A DNA stretch of 64,000 nt, from contig JAEVHH010000004.1 of the NCBI GenBank assembly GCA_017607445.1, positions 1,178,001-1,242,000 of the forward strand. Reading direction: 5' to 3'. The stretch is from Histoplasma ohiense (lineage: Eukaryota > Ascomycota > Eurotiomycetes > Onygenales > Ajellomycetaceae). How positions within the stretch are numbered: the stretch's first letter is position 1; every line of letters starts with the position of its first letter. The notes beneath the pieces were generated by a model. The model had not been told where the DNA came from. It saw only the letters and a list, made by a program, of their open reading frames with translations, and ran no database searches. This document shows positions 1 through 12,548 of this stretch, in pieces. A program made the position numbers and the translations under genes.

Positions 1-1615
1 AAAGCCATCCGGCTGAAAGCCTTTTTTGTGCAGACGAGGTTTATCTCATTTGACAAGCAAAGCCCTCCTCCATGGCGACCAGGCTCTGTCCTGGATGAGT
101 GAGTAAATTCCTTGTTCTTCTGGTCCACATCCGCTTTTGCCCAGTATTTATTCAGGATTGGAGAGGATTTATTGTTAACAAACTAATTAAATGCCTTCTA
201 GATGGGTTGAACGTGAAGTGAGACCGATCAGTTTACGCCAGTTGACTTTTTTTGGTCGCACAATAACCGAGTCTCGATTGATTAGCTCTGCAAACTATGT
301 GCGAACAGAGCTTCCCACCAGGTCAGTGCCCATTCGGTCATATATCCGCTCGAAAGCAGGTTGAGGCCACCAATACCGATAAAGATCTAACTCAGTGCTG
401 ACCTGGTCATTTTGCTAGAATCGCCCACCGTCTTCGAGACATGCAGAAGCTTCCTTATGTTGTTGTCACCAATCCGCACCTATCCCTCGTTTATGAACTT
501 TACTACAAGGCCTTCGAGAAGTTCCGCGGTGTTCCCGAAATCAGAACCTTGGAAGACAATGACAAATACTGCGATATTCTACGATCCACACTTAGGGAAC
601 ATTTAACCGTAATACCAAATCTTGCAATGGGTGTATTGGAGTGCCAGAACCTGTTGAACCCGGAAGAAATGGACCGATTTATGAATACTTTGCTGCGTGC
701 GGTACGTCAGGGAGGCAAATTATCTCGGTTGTGCCTTTCTTTTTGTGGTGTTGAGAAATTTGGCAGGCTGATAATATTTCTCTATAGCGGATTTCTCGTC
801 GAGTTATCGCAGAACAACATCTAGCACTCACAGATACATTCAATTCCCCTTGGCATTTTCCGGATTCAAAGGATCGGACAGACCTGAACTCGGATTTCGT
901 GGGAGAGGTATTCCTGAGATGCAATGCGAAGGAGGTCGTTGAAAATTGCGGCAAACGCGCGACAACGCTGCTGAAGCAGGCACTTGGACCTGACTGTCGG
1001 GTTCCTGATGTGGTTGTTCAGGGTCACATGGGAGCAACATTTCCTTATATCCTAAGTCACTTGGAATATATTATCGGGGAATTACTACGGAATTGCTTCC
1101 AAGCAGTTATCGAGAGATTCGGCGGCAAGTCCGAAATGCCTCCTCCAATTGAAGTTTTGATCTGCGAGGCTCCACAACATGTCATCATTCGGGTTTCTGA
1201 TCAAGGGGGAGGCATATCTAGAGAAGCTTTTCCGTACCTATGGTCATTCTGCAAGGGACCCCATACTCAAGCCCGCCTTCACAACCTACAGCAAGTACCT
1301 ACCATGGCGGCGACAATGCAAGAAGTGAAAGTTTCCGGCACGAAATCGGATGAGCAGGGCGAATCCCATACCTGCTACTACACTGCAAATGGACATCCGC
1401 ACAGAGACAGCTCACTGGCATCCCTTAGTTCGCGCCCTCCAAATTTGCGGCTTGGGATGGGTCTGCCTATGAGTAGGGTTTATGCAGAATACTGGGCTGG
1501 CAGTTTGGAGCTGCATAGCCTGGAAGGGTATGGCGTCGATGCGTTCCTACAGATATCGAAACTTGGGAATAAGAATGAGCAGGTGACCACAAGAGCTTCG
1601 ATAGATGCAGTGTGA
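1..1615 (+). CDS. Mitochondrial alpha-ketoacid dehydrogenase kinase (BCKDK/PDK family), 5' partial
   Basis: The window opens inside this gene. Four exons fit in phase: 1-98, 202-321, 419-701 and 788-1615, with stop TGA. The family phosphorylates and switches off pyruvate or branched-chain ketoacid dehydrogenase in the mitochondrial matrix, using a GHKL (histidine-kinase-like) ATP fold. Visible are the N-terminal helical-bundle stretch (QLTFFGR, then IAHR..LPYV..NPHL..VYELYYKAF), an N-box (ELLRNCFQA), a G1 box (DQGGGIS) and a G2 box (LGMGLPMSRVYAEY). The 'IAHR..LPY' wording is closer to animal BCKDK than to PDK. A low-complexity insert of roughly 50 residues sits in the ATP lid between G1 and G2, a feature I associate with fungal Pkp proteins. 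The mitochondrial targeting peptide lies upstream of the window. The family is clear; the exact substrate is not decided by sequence alone. Confidence 0.9.
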
Positions 1616-2770
1616 AATGCAAGCCAATTCTCTTGATCTAGCTTTTCTGTTTTCACCTTTCTGCCTTGGGCTCCCCTTTTTTTTTGCGCATTGAATACTT
1701 TGCAATACATTTTTAATTTAGCATTTCATTGCACAATTGAGAGCTAGGAGCTATTTTATTGCTAGAATTAGCCCTCACAATAATGCTTCTCCTTTCATGT
1801 GGATGCGTCTTTCCTACTGCTAATCTTTACTCAACAACCTGGTTGTTTTTGGGGAAGTCCCGATCACAAAACAAACCAGTTCGAGCCTTCCCAATATAAC
1901 AATAGCAAGCTTCAATAGTCAATATATGAGTTGGGGTGGAAGTTTACACATTCAACAAATGAACGGTCTGAGGACATGAGTTCTTTACTCCCGAGACAAC
2001 ACCAACTTAGGAGTTCATCAGGTATGCTGCAATATTACTGAACCACTCTAGTTCGTGTGGTTCAACACCTCCATATTTGTCTGCATTTTATTTATTCTGA
2101 TGAGGTAGGAGTTTCCCCGAATGATTTCTTCAAGTGCTAGCTGATAAGCGGATTGTCCAATCTCTCAACTGACCGAAGTAAGCAATAGTCTGGAAGAAAA
2201 AAATCAGCCGCAGATGAAGAGCAGAAGGTCTAATTAAACAATTAATATCATAGTGTAGCTATAACTGAACTCATATAAATAGACTCATAATTTTTAATTC
2301 TCTAGCTAATGTAATTTATCAATGAGTTGGCCATAAAATTTCTAACAGCTCGACTAACTAGATTTTAATCTGAAATATCTACATTCATCATTTCTCTACT
2401 TAAATCATTCTTACAACTTCTCATGAATGTAGAGGTATCTTTGAATTTCTCACCTTTTCAACCATTTTTTATATAGTTTTAACTCTGTAACTCATTCAAA
2501 ATCATCATACACTCTGTATAGTCTCTCTATATATATTCCATTCTTACAACTGTAAGTAAATTATCATCTGGCAAGTTGCTGGCCTGTTCTCAATAGTATG
2601 TGCTTCAGTCTATACTGAACAACGCCACCTGGCTTCCTCTCAGGACGTCAATGTCCAACCCTCATAGAAGGAACAACCACCAAAGGGCTTCTTTCCTGAG
2701 GTGAGCTGAAACTGCACCCATTTTACGTACCGCCCCACGTAAATAAAAGATAACTATCAGGACAGCATCC
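1616..2770. other. Intergenic, AT-rich in the middle
   Basis: No coherent coding frame was found. Positions about 2200-2560 are strongly AT-rich with many short TA-rich words, which could be promoter spacer or an old AT-skewed repeat. The last ~150 bases should hold the promoter of the HNH gene, but I see no clear TATA or CCAAT arrangement. Confidence 0.5.
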
Positions 2771-4026
2771 ATGGCAGATCAGCGACAAGATAGTCAGTTA
2801 CTACCGCAACCGCCCGAACCACTTAGCCACGAGAAATCTAAGCCACCAAGTGTGGGTATCTCAGACTGTACCTCTCTGAACTCCTTAGAGAGCGTCGAGT
2901 CGTCTCTCGTGCAGCCGTCAAGCATCACCAAAGCTCCGAGTATCCAATCTTTCATGAGTAGGGACACGTCTTCACCTCGACGATCCGAATATTTCCTCAA
3001 ATCCGATGCATTTTCTGCCGCCACCAAGTTAGAAGTCAAACGACTCGCTGGAGAAAATTGCTGGGCGTGTGGGAGTGGGCCAGTCCATATTTGTCACATT
3101 ATCGCGAAAGAGGACTCGCAGGTGGGAAATGCTACTTCTGCTACTTGTTATCGGAATGAGGCTAACATTCTCCTATGCGCAAGGCACAATTATGGAATGA
3201 ATTCGGTCTAATAACCTTCCCCTTAACCTCAGTTGGAAATGCGGTCCCTCTATGCCCTCTATGCCGTAATCAGTTTGACTTGGTTGCCGACCCAGGCTTC
3301 CTCTTTATTCCCACAGATCTTCAATACTTCATCCAATTCGAGCTCAAGGACAGGGAGCGCAGAAGAGCAGATATGGAGCAGGGGGTAATCTCGAAACGAG
3401 AGATTCCAACTAGGGACATTTACAGGGCTCATCAAGTGAAACAAGGGATAATTTCGGCTGACTCTGTAGGAGGGCTGTACCTCCCAATTTTTCTGAAGCA
3501 TTATTTCCATTGTAATCAACTCCCATTTGATGTTTTGCCGTATTTCTCCCGACCGAAACAGTGGCATGGAGCTCCCTTGGCCACTTTCCGTAGGGCTTTT
3601 CCGGTCCTTGGAAGTGCACGTCTAAACGCTCTAAGCCGTCAGACGCGCCTGGAATTACAGCAGCTACGCGACTTGTACTTCCTCACCGAGGAGGAAGATT
3701 CGCCAAGCATGGTTCCTGGTTCTATACCGACGCCAAGACCTCAGGCTGACGACAAAAAAAGGAAGCGATCACCCGATGACGATACGCGAGATGACACAGG
3801 CTCAAAAAAACCAAAGCCGACAGCAAGAGGAGATGCAGCACGAGAAAAGGGCGACAGGAGTGGGGAGGCAGGCACACATCGACAATGTCCTGCCACTCTC
3901 AGAGATTCTTCCCTCGACTGGGTCTTGGGACCAGACATTCCTACAGAAGAAGCTGTACGCCGATACGCGCCAGTGTTAGCTCGCTCAAGTCTATCATCTA
4001 CCTTGGAGGGTGCTAATTTTACCTAA
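2771..4026 (+). CDS. HNH-domain protein (fungal HNH_2-like)
   Basis: Two exons, 2771-3121 and 3184-4026. The 62-base intron has donor GTGGGA, a GCTAAC branch site and acceptor AAG, and phase is kept. The joined protein is about 397 residues. The N-terminal ~90 residues are Ser/Pro-rich and probably disordered. Then comes the HNH-type core (about residues 97-150): a CWAC pair, a CHIIAKEDSQ stretch carrying the candidate catalytic His, and NAVPLCPLCRNQFD, which gives the second CxxC pair and the N. The domain is followed by DPGFLFIP and a helical FELKDRERRR segment. The C-terminal ~100 residues are Lys/Arg/Asp-rich, with an NLS-like KKRKR. HNH domains of this type are common in filamentous fungi and mostly uncharacterised. 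Nuclease activity is inferred from the fold only. No neighbouring gene suggests a partner. Confidence 0.8.
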
Positions 4027-5224
4027 TGGGAGTCAAGTCTAAGCCTGCAACTGTGATTCTTTGGTGCCATTTGAGGGCGTGTCTTTGGTGTTGTTCAACA
4101 CTATTCTCCAATCTGCTATTCTTACCTTAACACGCCATGGTATATGATAGGGATTTTAGGGGAGCATTGTCATTGAGTTCTCCCAACATTACTTCGCGAT
4201 ACGAAGTTGTTATTCCGGGCACAAATAAGTGTGTTTTGGGTTTTGAGCGTTGCTTTCATACCACATATATTCATACTGAATAGGTAGGATCCTATCTTCC
4301 TTCCGTCATTAAACATATTCTCTATGTTGAGTGGTGGGCTCGCCTAACTTCCCTACAACTGACTCCTTTTCCGGTTCTAGAAATCCCACAACCAGCATAA
4401 CTGGAAGTGCCAGCTGCTTAGTATTTTTATTGGTTAATCGTTTTCATGCCAAGTTACCATGCTTTACTGTACATCGTTACCTTTTTCTACGACCTCAAAT
4501 CGATATCTATATTCATATTTCTGGACCGCGCTTGGTGGCTTGTATCCATTGTGCTGTATATATTTCGCGTGGAGATAAGGTTCCTGCCAACCATCCATCG
4601 TGACGTCATGGGATACTCTATTTCAACTCTCCGGGGGTCAATTGCCCTTTTGGGAAACACCCATTGCTCCTCCTCCATGTTTTGTATCGCTTTCTTTCTC
4701 CCCGCGATTGACGTCTGCTCCTCTTTGTTTTGATATACCGGACATCTAGATACGTTCTGCAAACCTCCTACCATCAAACCCAATCCCCCCTTTCAGGACA
4801 TTCTTATATTCATCAAGCTTTCGCTCCTTTCCAATTGAATTCCTGCTGTGGTATATATATGTACTGGTAGTGTACATGTACATTTTCATGTGCGTGCAAG
4901 CCTTCCACAGCTATCCGGGCCCTCACATATTCATCTCGCAACCTCCCTCCCTGTGCCCGCATCCATTGAAGACTATATGACGCCCCTGAATTGGATGCCA
5001 ATCTCTATATACTCCGGTATTCTTCTTAACTATTCCCTCGACCATTGCCCGCCATTGAACTGGCCAGAATACACCGTACCGATTTGCATTTGGGGGGATT
5101 GAGGACATTTCCTTTTCATATTTACCCTTCACTCATCTCCCTTCAATGCACAGTGGTGTTCTGCAAAATCGCCCAACTAATACAACAAGAAATCCCAAGC
5201 TCAGGGTGGAAAGAGAAAGCACCC
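4027..5224. other. Intergenic, probable long 5' leader/promoter of the Pmp3 gene
   Basis: The 1.2 kb before the Pmp3 ATG is pyrimidine-rich (CT tracts around 4640-4800 and 4900-5040). Short frames here show no family similarity that I recognise. A long leader is usual for stress-response genes in these fungi, but the transcription start cannot be placed. Confidence 0.4.
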
Positions 5225-5927
5225 ATGGCAGCAGATGCACTCTCTGCTCTTTTTCTGATCATTGTTACGATATTCAGTAAGTGAACTGTTAGGTGTTGTA
5301 TTTTTCCCCCAATGATAGGCATTTGAACTGGGAATCAACTACTCCAGAGATGACAATTGGAGAAAAGTGGAAAGAGGGCAGGGCCCCTGCAGGATCAATG
5401 TTTTTTCCCCCCCCTTATATCTGTGAATTGCTCAAAGACTCCTTTATTCTAATACTAACTCAAAATTTCATTCCTGTAGTTCCCCCTCTGGGAGTCTTCT
5501 TTATTAGCGGTTGCTCTCCAGACCTTCTCATCAACATCTGTCTCACACTTCTTGGGTGTGTTTAAATCACTCTCTACCTTAACAATGCTCTCCGTTTTCT
5601 TTACAATAGCCGGCGAATCGTCCTGCTTAGAGACTAATGCTTTCATCATCCTTTCTTATCTCGGCTAGATACTTCCCTGGTCACATCCATGCTTTCTACT
5701 GTGAATACGTCTACTACGATCGGCGCGCAAGGGGCCAACAGGGGCGCATGGCTTGTTCCCGTGCCCCAGGCATTTTCTCGAAGAGAATCCAAAATGGCGG
5801 CGACGTGACGGCTGAGTACTATTACCCTGCTCCACCTGCTCAGACACCCGCGACAGTGGCCCCAACCTCGCCGTATTCTATCCCCCAAGTTCCCCCAACG
5901 CAACAAGAGTCAGGGTGGACCCGTTAA
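5225..5927 (+). CDS. Pmp3/UPF0057 family plasma-membrane proteolipid with extended C-tail
   Basis: Three small exons, 5225-5276, 5480-5555 and 5669-5927, join in phase to a 128-residue protein. Introns are 203 and 113 bases. The protein begins MAADALSALFLIIVTIF, a first hydrophobic segment. It continues with the family signature PPLGVFF..GC..DLLINICLTLLGYFPGHIHAFY, which includes the second membrane segment. Yeast Pmp3 is about 55 residues and affects membrane potential and cation tolerance. Here about 70 extra residues follow, rich in Arg, Gly, Pro and Tyr, and probably cytosolic. Such tails occur in other filamentous-fungal Pmp3 paralogues. The exons are so short that simple ORF searching misses the gene. 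The family call is firm; the role of the tail is unknown. Confidence 0.9.
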
Positions 5928-6729
5928 TTGAAGTATACCGCGGTTTTGAGCTCGTTGGACACAGAAGTTACTGTGGTGTTGTTTAACGGACAGAGCCTGT
6001 GTCTGGAAGAACGACATGACTGTTGAAGGATCTGAGAAGTCAAAAGTATGAGGTAACGATGGTGTTCATGCCAGTACAGGTGGTGCTTTTGAGGGAGTTG
6101 TTGGTATTCTTATTATGGGTTGGGAAATTAGTGATGGGCGTTTGAAATCACTCCTATTCTGCCTTTTTTTTTTCGAGCTTAAGCGGATACGATGTATACT
6201 ATGAGCTAGTTGGATTGGGTATGTCAACAGGTGCCCTAATTGCCTCTCGTTGACTCAAATGGGCTTATCGGGAAGGTTTGTATAGAACAACTTTTTTTGT
6301 CCTCGGACAACAAATTATCAATTTCCTATGGGCCTATGGACTCCCTCCTTGCCCTTCATTCTTAGCATTGGTTGTTATGAAAGGAGGTTTTATCACTGTC
6401 GATATTTAGATCTATGAATAGATCTTACCATTCACAAGGGGTTCCTTGCAACAATAATACCCTCACCCTGGTGGCTTCACATGGTGACCAAATGATTAAC
6501 CTTTCAAAGGCATCCGAAATGACACAACAGCGAATTGGATAAATTGGCAGTGTAAGTCGACCCTAAAAACTATCAAGCTTAAAATATGATAATCGTAGCA
6601 AAGACTCATATATCAACAAGTAATAGACGAAAAAGCCAAACCAAAAACCTTCATTCGACGAGCTGCCCTTCCAAAAATCTCTCACCTCTCCAATCCACAC
6701 ACAGCTCAGCTCGACTTCTACCCGCCGTT
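5928..6729. other. Intergenic between convergent Pmp3 and Spc3 genes
   Basis: This should contain the two 3' UTRs, since both flanking genes end here. There is no coherent coding frame and no strong terminator-like structure. Several T-rich and A-rich runs (for example near 6165 and 6290) could serve in 3' processing. Confidence 0.4.
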
Positions 6730-7677
6730 CTAGCCCTCCTTCTTGCCCGCAGCTTTCAACGCCGGGAAATTAAATGGTTTACTCCTGCCACCTTTTCCAC
6801 CAGTAATAATAACCGTATCAAGAAGCCCACCAAGCGAGCCGCCAATATTCTCCGCAACCTTGCTGTGCGGACTCCACATCAGCGCACCTATCCACGGCTG
6901 CACATTCCAAGCTACAACTAGCTGCGCATTCTCACGCAAGGCAATTTGACCGGAGATATCTGTAATCTGGTATTTGGATTTCTGGTTACGGAGGCGGAGG
7001 AGGCCCGGATTCTTGGGCTTTTTAGAGTCCGAGGAGGTATTTTTGTTTGTTTTGGAGGAGAACCTGGAGGATTTGGACTTTTTGGAAGGGAAGAAACGGC
7101 GGGTTAAAGCGGGGATAGAGAGCGGGGATTCAGTGGCGGGGATTATCATGTCCCAAATTACAGATTCCGTGGTTAGGTTTGATGACGAGGAGGAAGTCGT
7201 GGGATAGGAGGCGAGGACGTAGACGAAGACTTGCTTGGTGTTCCAGTTGAAGAGTGAGGTTAGGTCTAGGGATAAGAGTAGTTAGTTGCTTTAGTTAACT
7301 TCGCGAATAGTGCGGACATGAGAGCGTATCGTAAAATACTCACCAGCATCGAGATCGAATTTAATCTGCGCATACTCCTCGCGCTTCCTTGCATAGTAAT
7401 GCGGTCGTCCTTTGCTCCTATAGATGTCTAGAATTAGTCCCCACTGTTCACTGCCCAAACAACTACCCATTTCCCGACGATGTAACTCATCCCTGGGGCA
7501 GTAACTAAGGGAAGCGGGTCAGAACATGTCATACACTTGTATGTTCGAAAGGCTAACGTTCGTAACCGGATCTGCAGGACTCAACAGCGCCGTCAACGAT
7601 GTGAGTGCACCTAGCAGGAATGCGAGGGTGGAGCAGAATCCAAATACGCCCTGGAACCGATTGAGTGCGGAGTGCAT
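6730..7677 (-). CDS. SPC3: Signal peptidase complex subunit 3 (Spc3/SPC22-23)
   Basis: Minus-strand exons 7677-7535, 7417-7344 and 7265-6730 join to 250 residues. Spc3 is the essential luminal subunit of the ER signal peptidase complex and supports the catalytic Sec11. It begins MHSALNRFQ with one N-terminal membrane anchor (about residues 10-35), as expected for a type II protein. Conserved luminal parts follow: NIQV..GRPHYY, EEYAQIKFDLDADLTSLFNWNTKQ, VFVYVLASYPT, then VIWDMII. Near the end QITDISGQIA and NVQPWIGAL match the family C-terminus. An Arg/Lys-rich insert of about 40 residues (PSKKSKSSRF region) makes it longer than yeast Spc3 (184 residues). The start was chosen because homologues begin right before the anchor; the frame stays open further upstream without resembling the family. 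Confidence 0.93.
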
Positions 7678-8225
7678 CACGGCAGAATTGAAGAGCGGAA
7701 CCAACCGCCGTTTGTGCGGAGTCCGACAATGTGTGATAGAACTATTATAAGTATTGTTTGTGTCTGTTTGAGGTGTTCGGCCAGATGTCAATAAACTACC
7801 GGAGCTTTCGCGCTTATTTAAGCGTCGCGTCTGCCGCGGGTATTAGTCTTGGCATGTTTCGTTAGTGGGTAAAATTCACCCCAAGTAAATATTTATGAAC
7901 GAGCAGTTATTTTATGGTGAATAAAACGGAAATCAAAACTCACTATCATTCATGGCGCCCGCTTAGAGTATATACTAAGATACGACGTTGCTATTCTCTT
8001 AAAACCACTGCAGATCAGGGTACCATGCCATATACGTATTATTTCTCAACGAAGATAAGCAATTAAATTGAATGAAAAAAAAAAAAAAAACCTTTGTTAG
8101 GTATCAGGCAGAATCTAATAGATGTCGAGGGTAAAGGAACAAGGCAAAGAAAACATAACAGAAAATAGGGTAAAAGAAAGCCCATGCAATTCAACTCCAT
8201 CCACAATCTATGAAAGAAGGCCGGA
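7678..8225. other. Intergenic: Spc3 promoter and Ulp2 3' region
   Basis: Spc3 is transcribed away from here and the SUMO protease ends at 8226, so both a promoter and a 3' UTR lie inside. A run of 16 A is present at 8075-8090. No gene was found. Confidence 0.4.
8075..8090. repeat. A16 homopolymer
   Basis: Sixteen A on the plus strand in the 3' flank of the Ulp2 gene (T16 in its transcript sense). Probably slippage-prone. Confidence 0.85.
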
Positions 8226-11200
8226 TCACTCGATCCCATCAAGTATCTCCTGGTCATGCCCCCGTACGTTCTGAGTACTGGAATCTGGGCTTATATTGTC
8301 GGGAGAAGGAGTCCTCGGGATTTCAGTGATATTTTCATTGTTTGTAGAGTCTTCGCCTCCATACAGCAAAATTCCCGACAGCAGTTTTTCTGGTTCGGAT
8401 TGCTGAACGGCTTCATCTTTTAGGGTGACTGGGGCCTTGGAGATCTGTATTTGCTCATTTTGGTTGAGCTTCACCAATGCGCGTGTGGATGTTTCCTGTC
8501 GGGGCTCTTGCTGGCCACCACGTACCACTAACCTGTTTTCTTGGGCAGGGGAAGCAGGCTTGATTTCTGGGTTCTGTTCAAGTCCAGCTGAGTCATTCAA
8601 ACGAGCAGTATCGCTTTGTGGTACCTTTGAAGGCGGATCATCCACCAATAGTATTTTTAGCGGTTTAGTATCGATCAGCCTCGGCCCTTCGTTAGCTTCA
8701 TTCCGTTTTAGTCTTCCCTCTTCCTCGTGCAATTTGAGAAGAAAGTTCCGGAGGCGACGTCGAAGAACCCGTGATTTCATTGGCGGCCAATCGTCATATT
8801 CGTTCATCTCCTTTCTCACCAGCTTCCTAATGAACATGTCCGGGTCCCACATAAATTTTTCTAGATAAGTTAAGAGATACAGACCACAATCAGAAAAATT
8901 AGGTTGATGTGGGATATGTTGAGCAGCCATGCCCCCGATTCTTCGTGTGTCAATGGTAAGCGATCGCTTAGCTCTCCCTTCCTCCTCGAGATAAAGCCGA
9001 AGGATTCTTACGGTGAGGGATCGGGAACAGCCTAATGAATCGAAAGTGATGATAACGGGTTCCTTTGGGTCATATTGGGACTTCCGGTGAGATTTATTCG
9101 ACATGGTTCCTGAAAAATCCCTCAATTTCCCAGAACGCAACGACTTAAGCTGATTCGACTGCGGTGAAGTGTTTAGCTCTTCCTCTGTTTGGACAATAGA
9201 AACGAGTGGTCCGTTTTCGCCTTCGTCCGGCCATTCACTCTTGTCTTGAGATTCAGGACTTGTGTCATTTTGCGGGGTATCTATTTCCGGTCTATTATCC
9301 GATAATGACATGGAATCAAAATCATTTTGAAGTTGGTCTTTTCGATTCCCTAAAGTCTGCGCAACAGTGTCGTTATCCTCGCTATGCTGTAAGACAGCTA
9401 TATTATTTTGGCCTGTACCTCGATTTCCCAAATCAGGTCTCCCTTGTCTATGCGGAGAATCATCGGCCATGTCGTTTTCGGGTTTGTGGTGTTCGACAAT
9501 GGATTTTGGATCACACAGAGCGGGGATGTTGCATATAATGGCCATATACCAATGCGCCTTTTCGTTGATTGGGACGATAATATAATCATAACTGAAAAGG
9601 TCCACATTCCTCGTCCACTTCTCTACCGCCTGGTAATTAATCTTCTGACCCTTAGGAGTCTTTGTCAGGCTTGCGAAAAAGAAAGAGTTGAAAAAGTAAA
9701 CCCGTTTCGCCAAATCTGGTCTCTTCGTTTCCATGTGATACTCAAGAAAACGTAGATAAAAGCCGATGAGATTGTCGTTTAAATATTCCCCGTCCCTCAA
9801 GCGTTCCAAATCGTGGAATTCCACTTCAGCTTTCCTTTTGCCTTGAGGTGGGTATACAAGCGACCTGATGAAGTATTAGCAATATCTTAACACACTGATA
9901 ATCCCGTACACTTACTTTAGCCATTTAGAACCATCTCGGAGAGGCGAAGGCGAAAGCTCATGGTCACTGTGTTCAAAAATTGGTTAGCGACGGCCTCCAA
10001 TAATGTAGGGGAAAATTTACCCACCTATTAATAGTTGTGGGTTCCATTCGCTTCCGCGAGCGTGTGACACGCGAGCCCACATTAGTATTGTACGTTTTAA
10101 CAGGAATAGGTATAGGCGGATCAGAATTTAGATGACTGGGGCTGAGAGGCGGCGAGATATGTTTTCCACCCTTGCGAGATCCGCGCAACTGCAGTGTATC
10201 TTCCAGCGGGGAGATTCTTGTTGCCCCGTCGCTGTCACGAAGGCTCTCGCTGAGCTTCTGCCGTTTAGGTTGCGTTGAGGGACGGACGATGCCAGTCTGG
10301 GCACCCTGAGGGCTTTCGCGTTTCGAGCCACCCAGATTGCGGATTCCTTGTCTCTTCTCCTCAACAGCGCGTTTGAACATACTTTCCATCCAACCACTAT
10401 ATCCACCATCAGATTTTGAATTGTTGCCCTTCAAATATTGGTGTGTTAACATACCTCGCTTTATCCCTTAATTTGACGTCATTATTAAGTTCCCACATCA
10501 ACTTACAGTATCCAATCGCTTCTTTCTCAGACGAAAATTGTATTTTTAGCTCGTCTATCGAGCCTGAAACCATGGGAAACTTCACCGCAACTCTGGGCCC
10601 GCCGTGCCAAATACTGTTGATTTTTTCAATAAGAAATTCCTTGGACATCCAAGGACCGTTATCGCTTGTCACAAAAAAGGTACCGTCTTTAGCAATAAGC
10701 GTGCACCATTCCTCAACAGTCCGCACCGTATCGCGAAACATAGTAACAGAAAACGAATGCATATGAGTAGGTGAGTCTCTATGTCTTTTATCCGTACGTT
10801 TTCGGTCCTTCTTCATTACGACGGAGAAGTTTGTCGGGCTAATATCACCTTGCATTGTGTCCAGACGAACCTTTGCAGCACCACCTCTCCAAGCTTCAGG
10901 AACGGTCTTATCCCCCTGAAGCTCGTCTGGGCTCTCACGTGTATTAGAATCACGACGCTGACTGCCCGTCCGGGCAAATGAATCAGCAAATTTGTTGGTA
11001 GAGCTATGAGTCTCTGATTCCGTTGCACACGCGCCACCCAAATTGTTAATCGGTGGTACTCCAACAGCAGCACTCGCTTTTTCGGAAGCGCCAGACAAAC
11101 CTGGGCCACCTGGTCGGGCAATGGCAGTGCCGATCTTCCTCCCAAGTCGCTGTGCTTTGGCTTCCATCGTAAAGAGCTCATCCTCGGTTACATTCGGAGT

Positions 11201-12548
11201 TTGCGGTCTTTTCCTCTTAAAATCTTGCATCCTCCTCTCAACGTTCCAGAATTCATGGGTCGTAGATTCCGTTTGATTAGTAGGACCACGGTTGTTAGAT
11301 ATCGGGGTATTTTGGCTTAGGTGTCGTGGGCCATAGGAATTAGGTCTGGGAGAAGGAGATTCCGAGCGTATAATCGAGTCGTCATCATTCACCACAATGA
11401 CCTCAGCAAGAGCATGTGAATCGTCCGTCCTACGTCTTTTTCTGGGCCGCTTGCCTTCTTCTAGCTCCCGAAGCAGGTCTGAAGCGTCTTGTCCAAGTGA
11501 AACCGACCGAAGAGGCTTATTGCGATCCCTCCCGACCAAAGGGTGAATCTGTTTTCTATCGGCACGGGAAATAAGGGTATTTCGTGGAGCGAAATTCGAA
11601 AATGACTTTGTAATATCAAACAATTCCGTTAGTAACCGAACAACTCTTGTCTACAGAGATATGAGATTCTGCAAATGATACCTTCAAATCCGTACCAGCT
11701 CCTCTTCTTAACAGTGCTCCTGATGTTATACGAACGGCGTTCGGGTCCTTTCTGCTATATTCACCGCAATGTAAGGTTAAAAGTTCCCTTGTACCTAAAG
11801 AAGAGGACAATTTCACGGACTTGGAACCTCCCAATAATCTCCTTTCCTCCTGTAACTCTTCTTCGCTCTGGGGTGTAATTTTGCTAGAGTAGCATCAGCG
11901 TTAGCATAGGACATGCTATCATAAAATAGCTAGCGGGGGGATTCAAAACACAAACCCACATTTCGCGTTTCCTTAATGTGAAACCAGAGGTATGGTTGGA
12001 TTGATGTCGATGTGAAGTGGAGGCGGACCGGACTCCATACGCGTTCTACATATTCCAACGAAAGGTAAGGATTGGTCAGTATCGGCAATCACCTACACAG
12101 CCAACATAAAAAATTGCTATAAAGCAAGTGAATAAAACGATATAGAGAGCTATGCTTGCCATACGCTTCCGAGCTGAAAGAACTGAAACGTGTTGCTCAC
12201 CTGTCCGTTTGTAGCAGACAGCTGATCACTCACACCGGACATCTGGACCGGGACTGGTTTACCTTCGACACCATGAGCTATGTGTCGCCGTTGCCACCGT
12301 TTTGAGAGCTCTGGAGTTCGTGGTTCCCGTGCGGTGTTTGAGATGTCGTGTTCCGGCCAGATGAGGTGGGATAGCTTATATAGCCACTTCATAAGTTGGC
12401 GAAGGAAAACATTCGCGGCTGAGACATTATACACTGAGGAGTAGGAGGCATTAGGAATATGTATATGGGCTGTGGGGTTTGGTGGGATTGCAGGTTGTTT
12501 GAGCCGGGAGTGAGTGAGTGATGTGGGGAAGGCAAAATTGTCAATCAT
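8226..12548 (-). CDS. ULP2: Ulp2-type SUMO-specific cysteine protease (C48 family)
   Basis: Proposed minus-strand exons: 12548-12201, 12045-11956, 11867-11682, 11605-10455, 10396-10025, 9966-9916 and 9864-8226. All junctions keep phase, giving about 1278 residues (1226 if the ATG at 12392 is used). The last five exons are firm. The first two, and the acceptor at 11868, are less certain: another acceptor 16 bases upstream breaks phase. Ulp2 removes poly-SUMO chains in the nucleus. The catalytic domain (about residues 745-1090) shows LERLRDGEYLNDNLI, His in KAHWYM (~837), Asp in FDSLG (~1007), and Gln and Cys in QPNFSDCGLY (~1058). About 165 acidic/polar residues are inserted between His and Asp, as in the Ulp2/SENP6-7 branch. 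Both flanks are disordered, with an NLS-like RPRKRRR. A folded segment before the protease (VTMFRDTVRTVEEW) may be PH-like. Confidence 0.88.
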
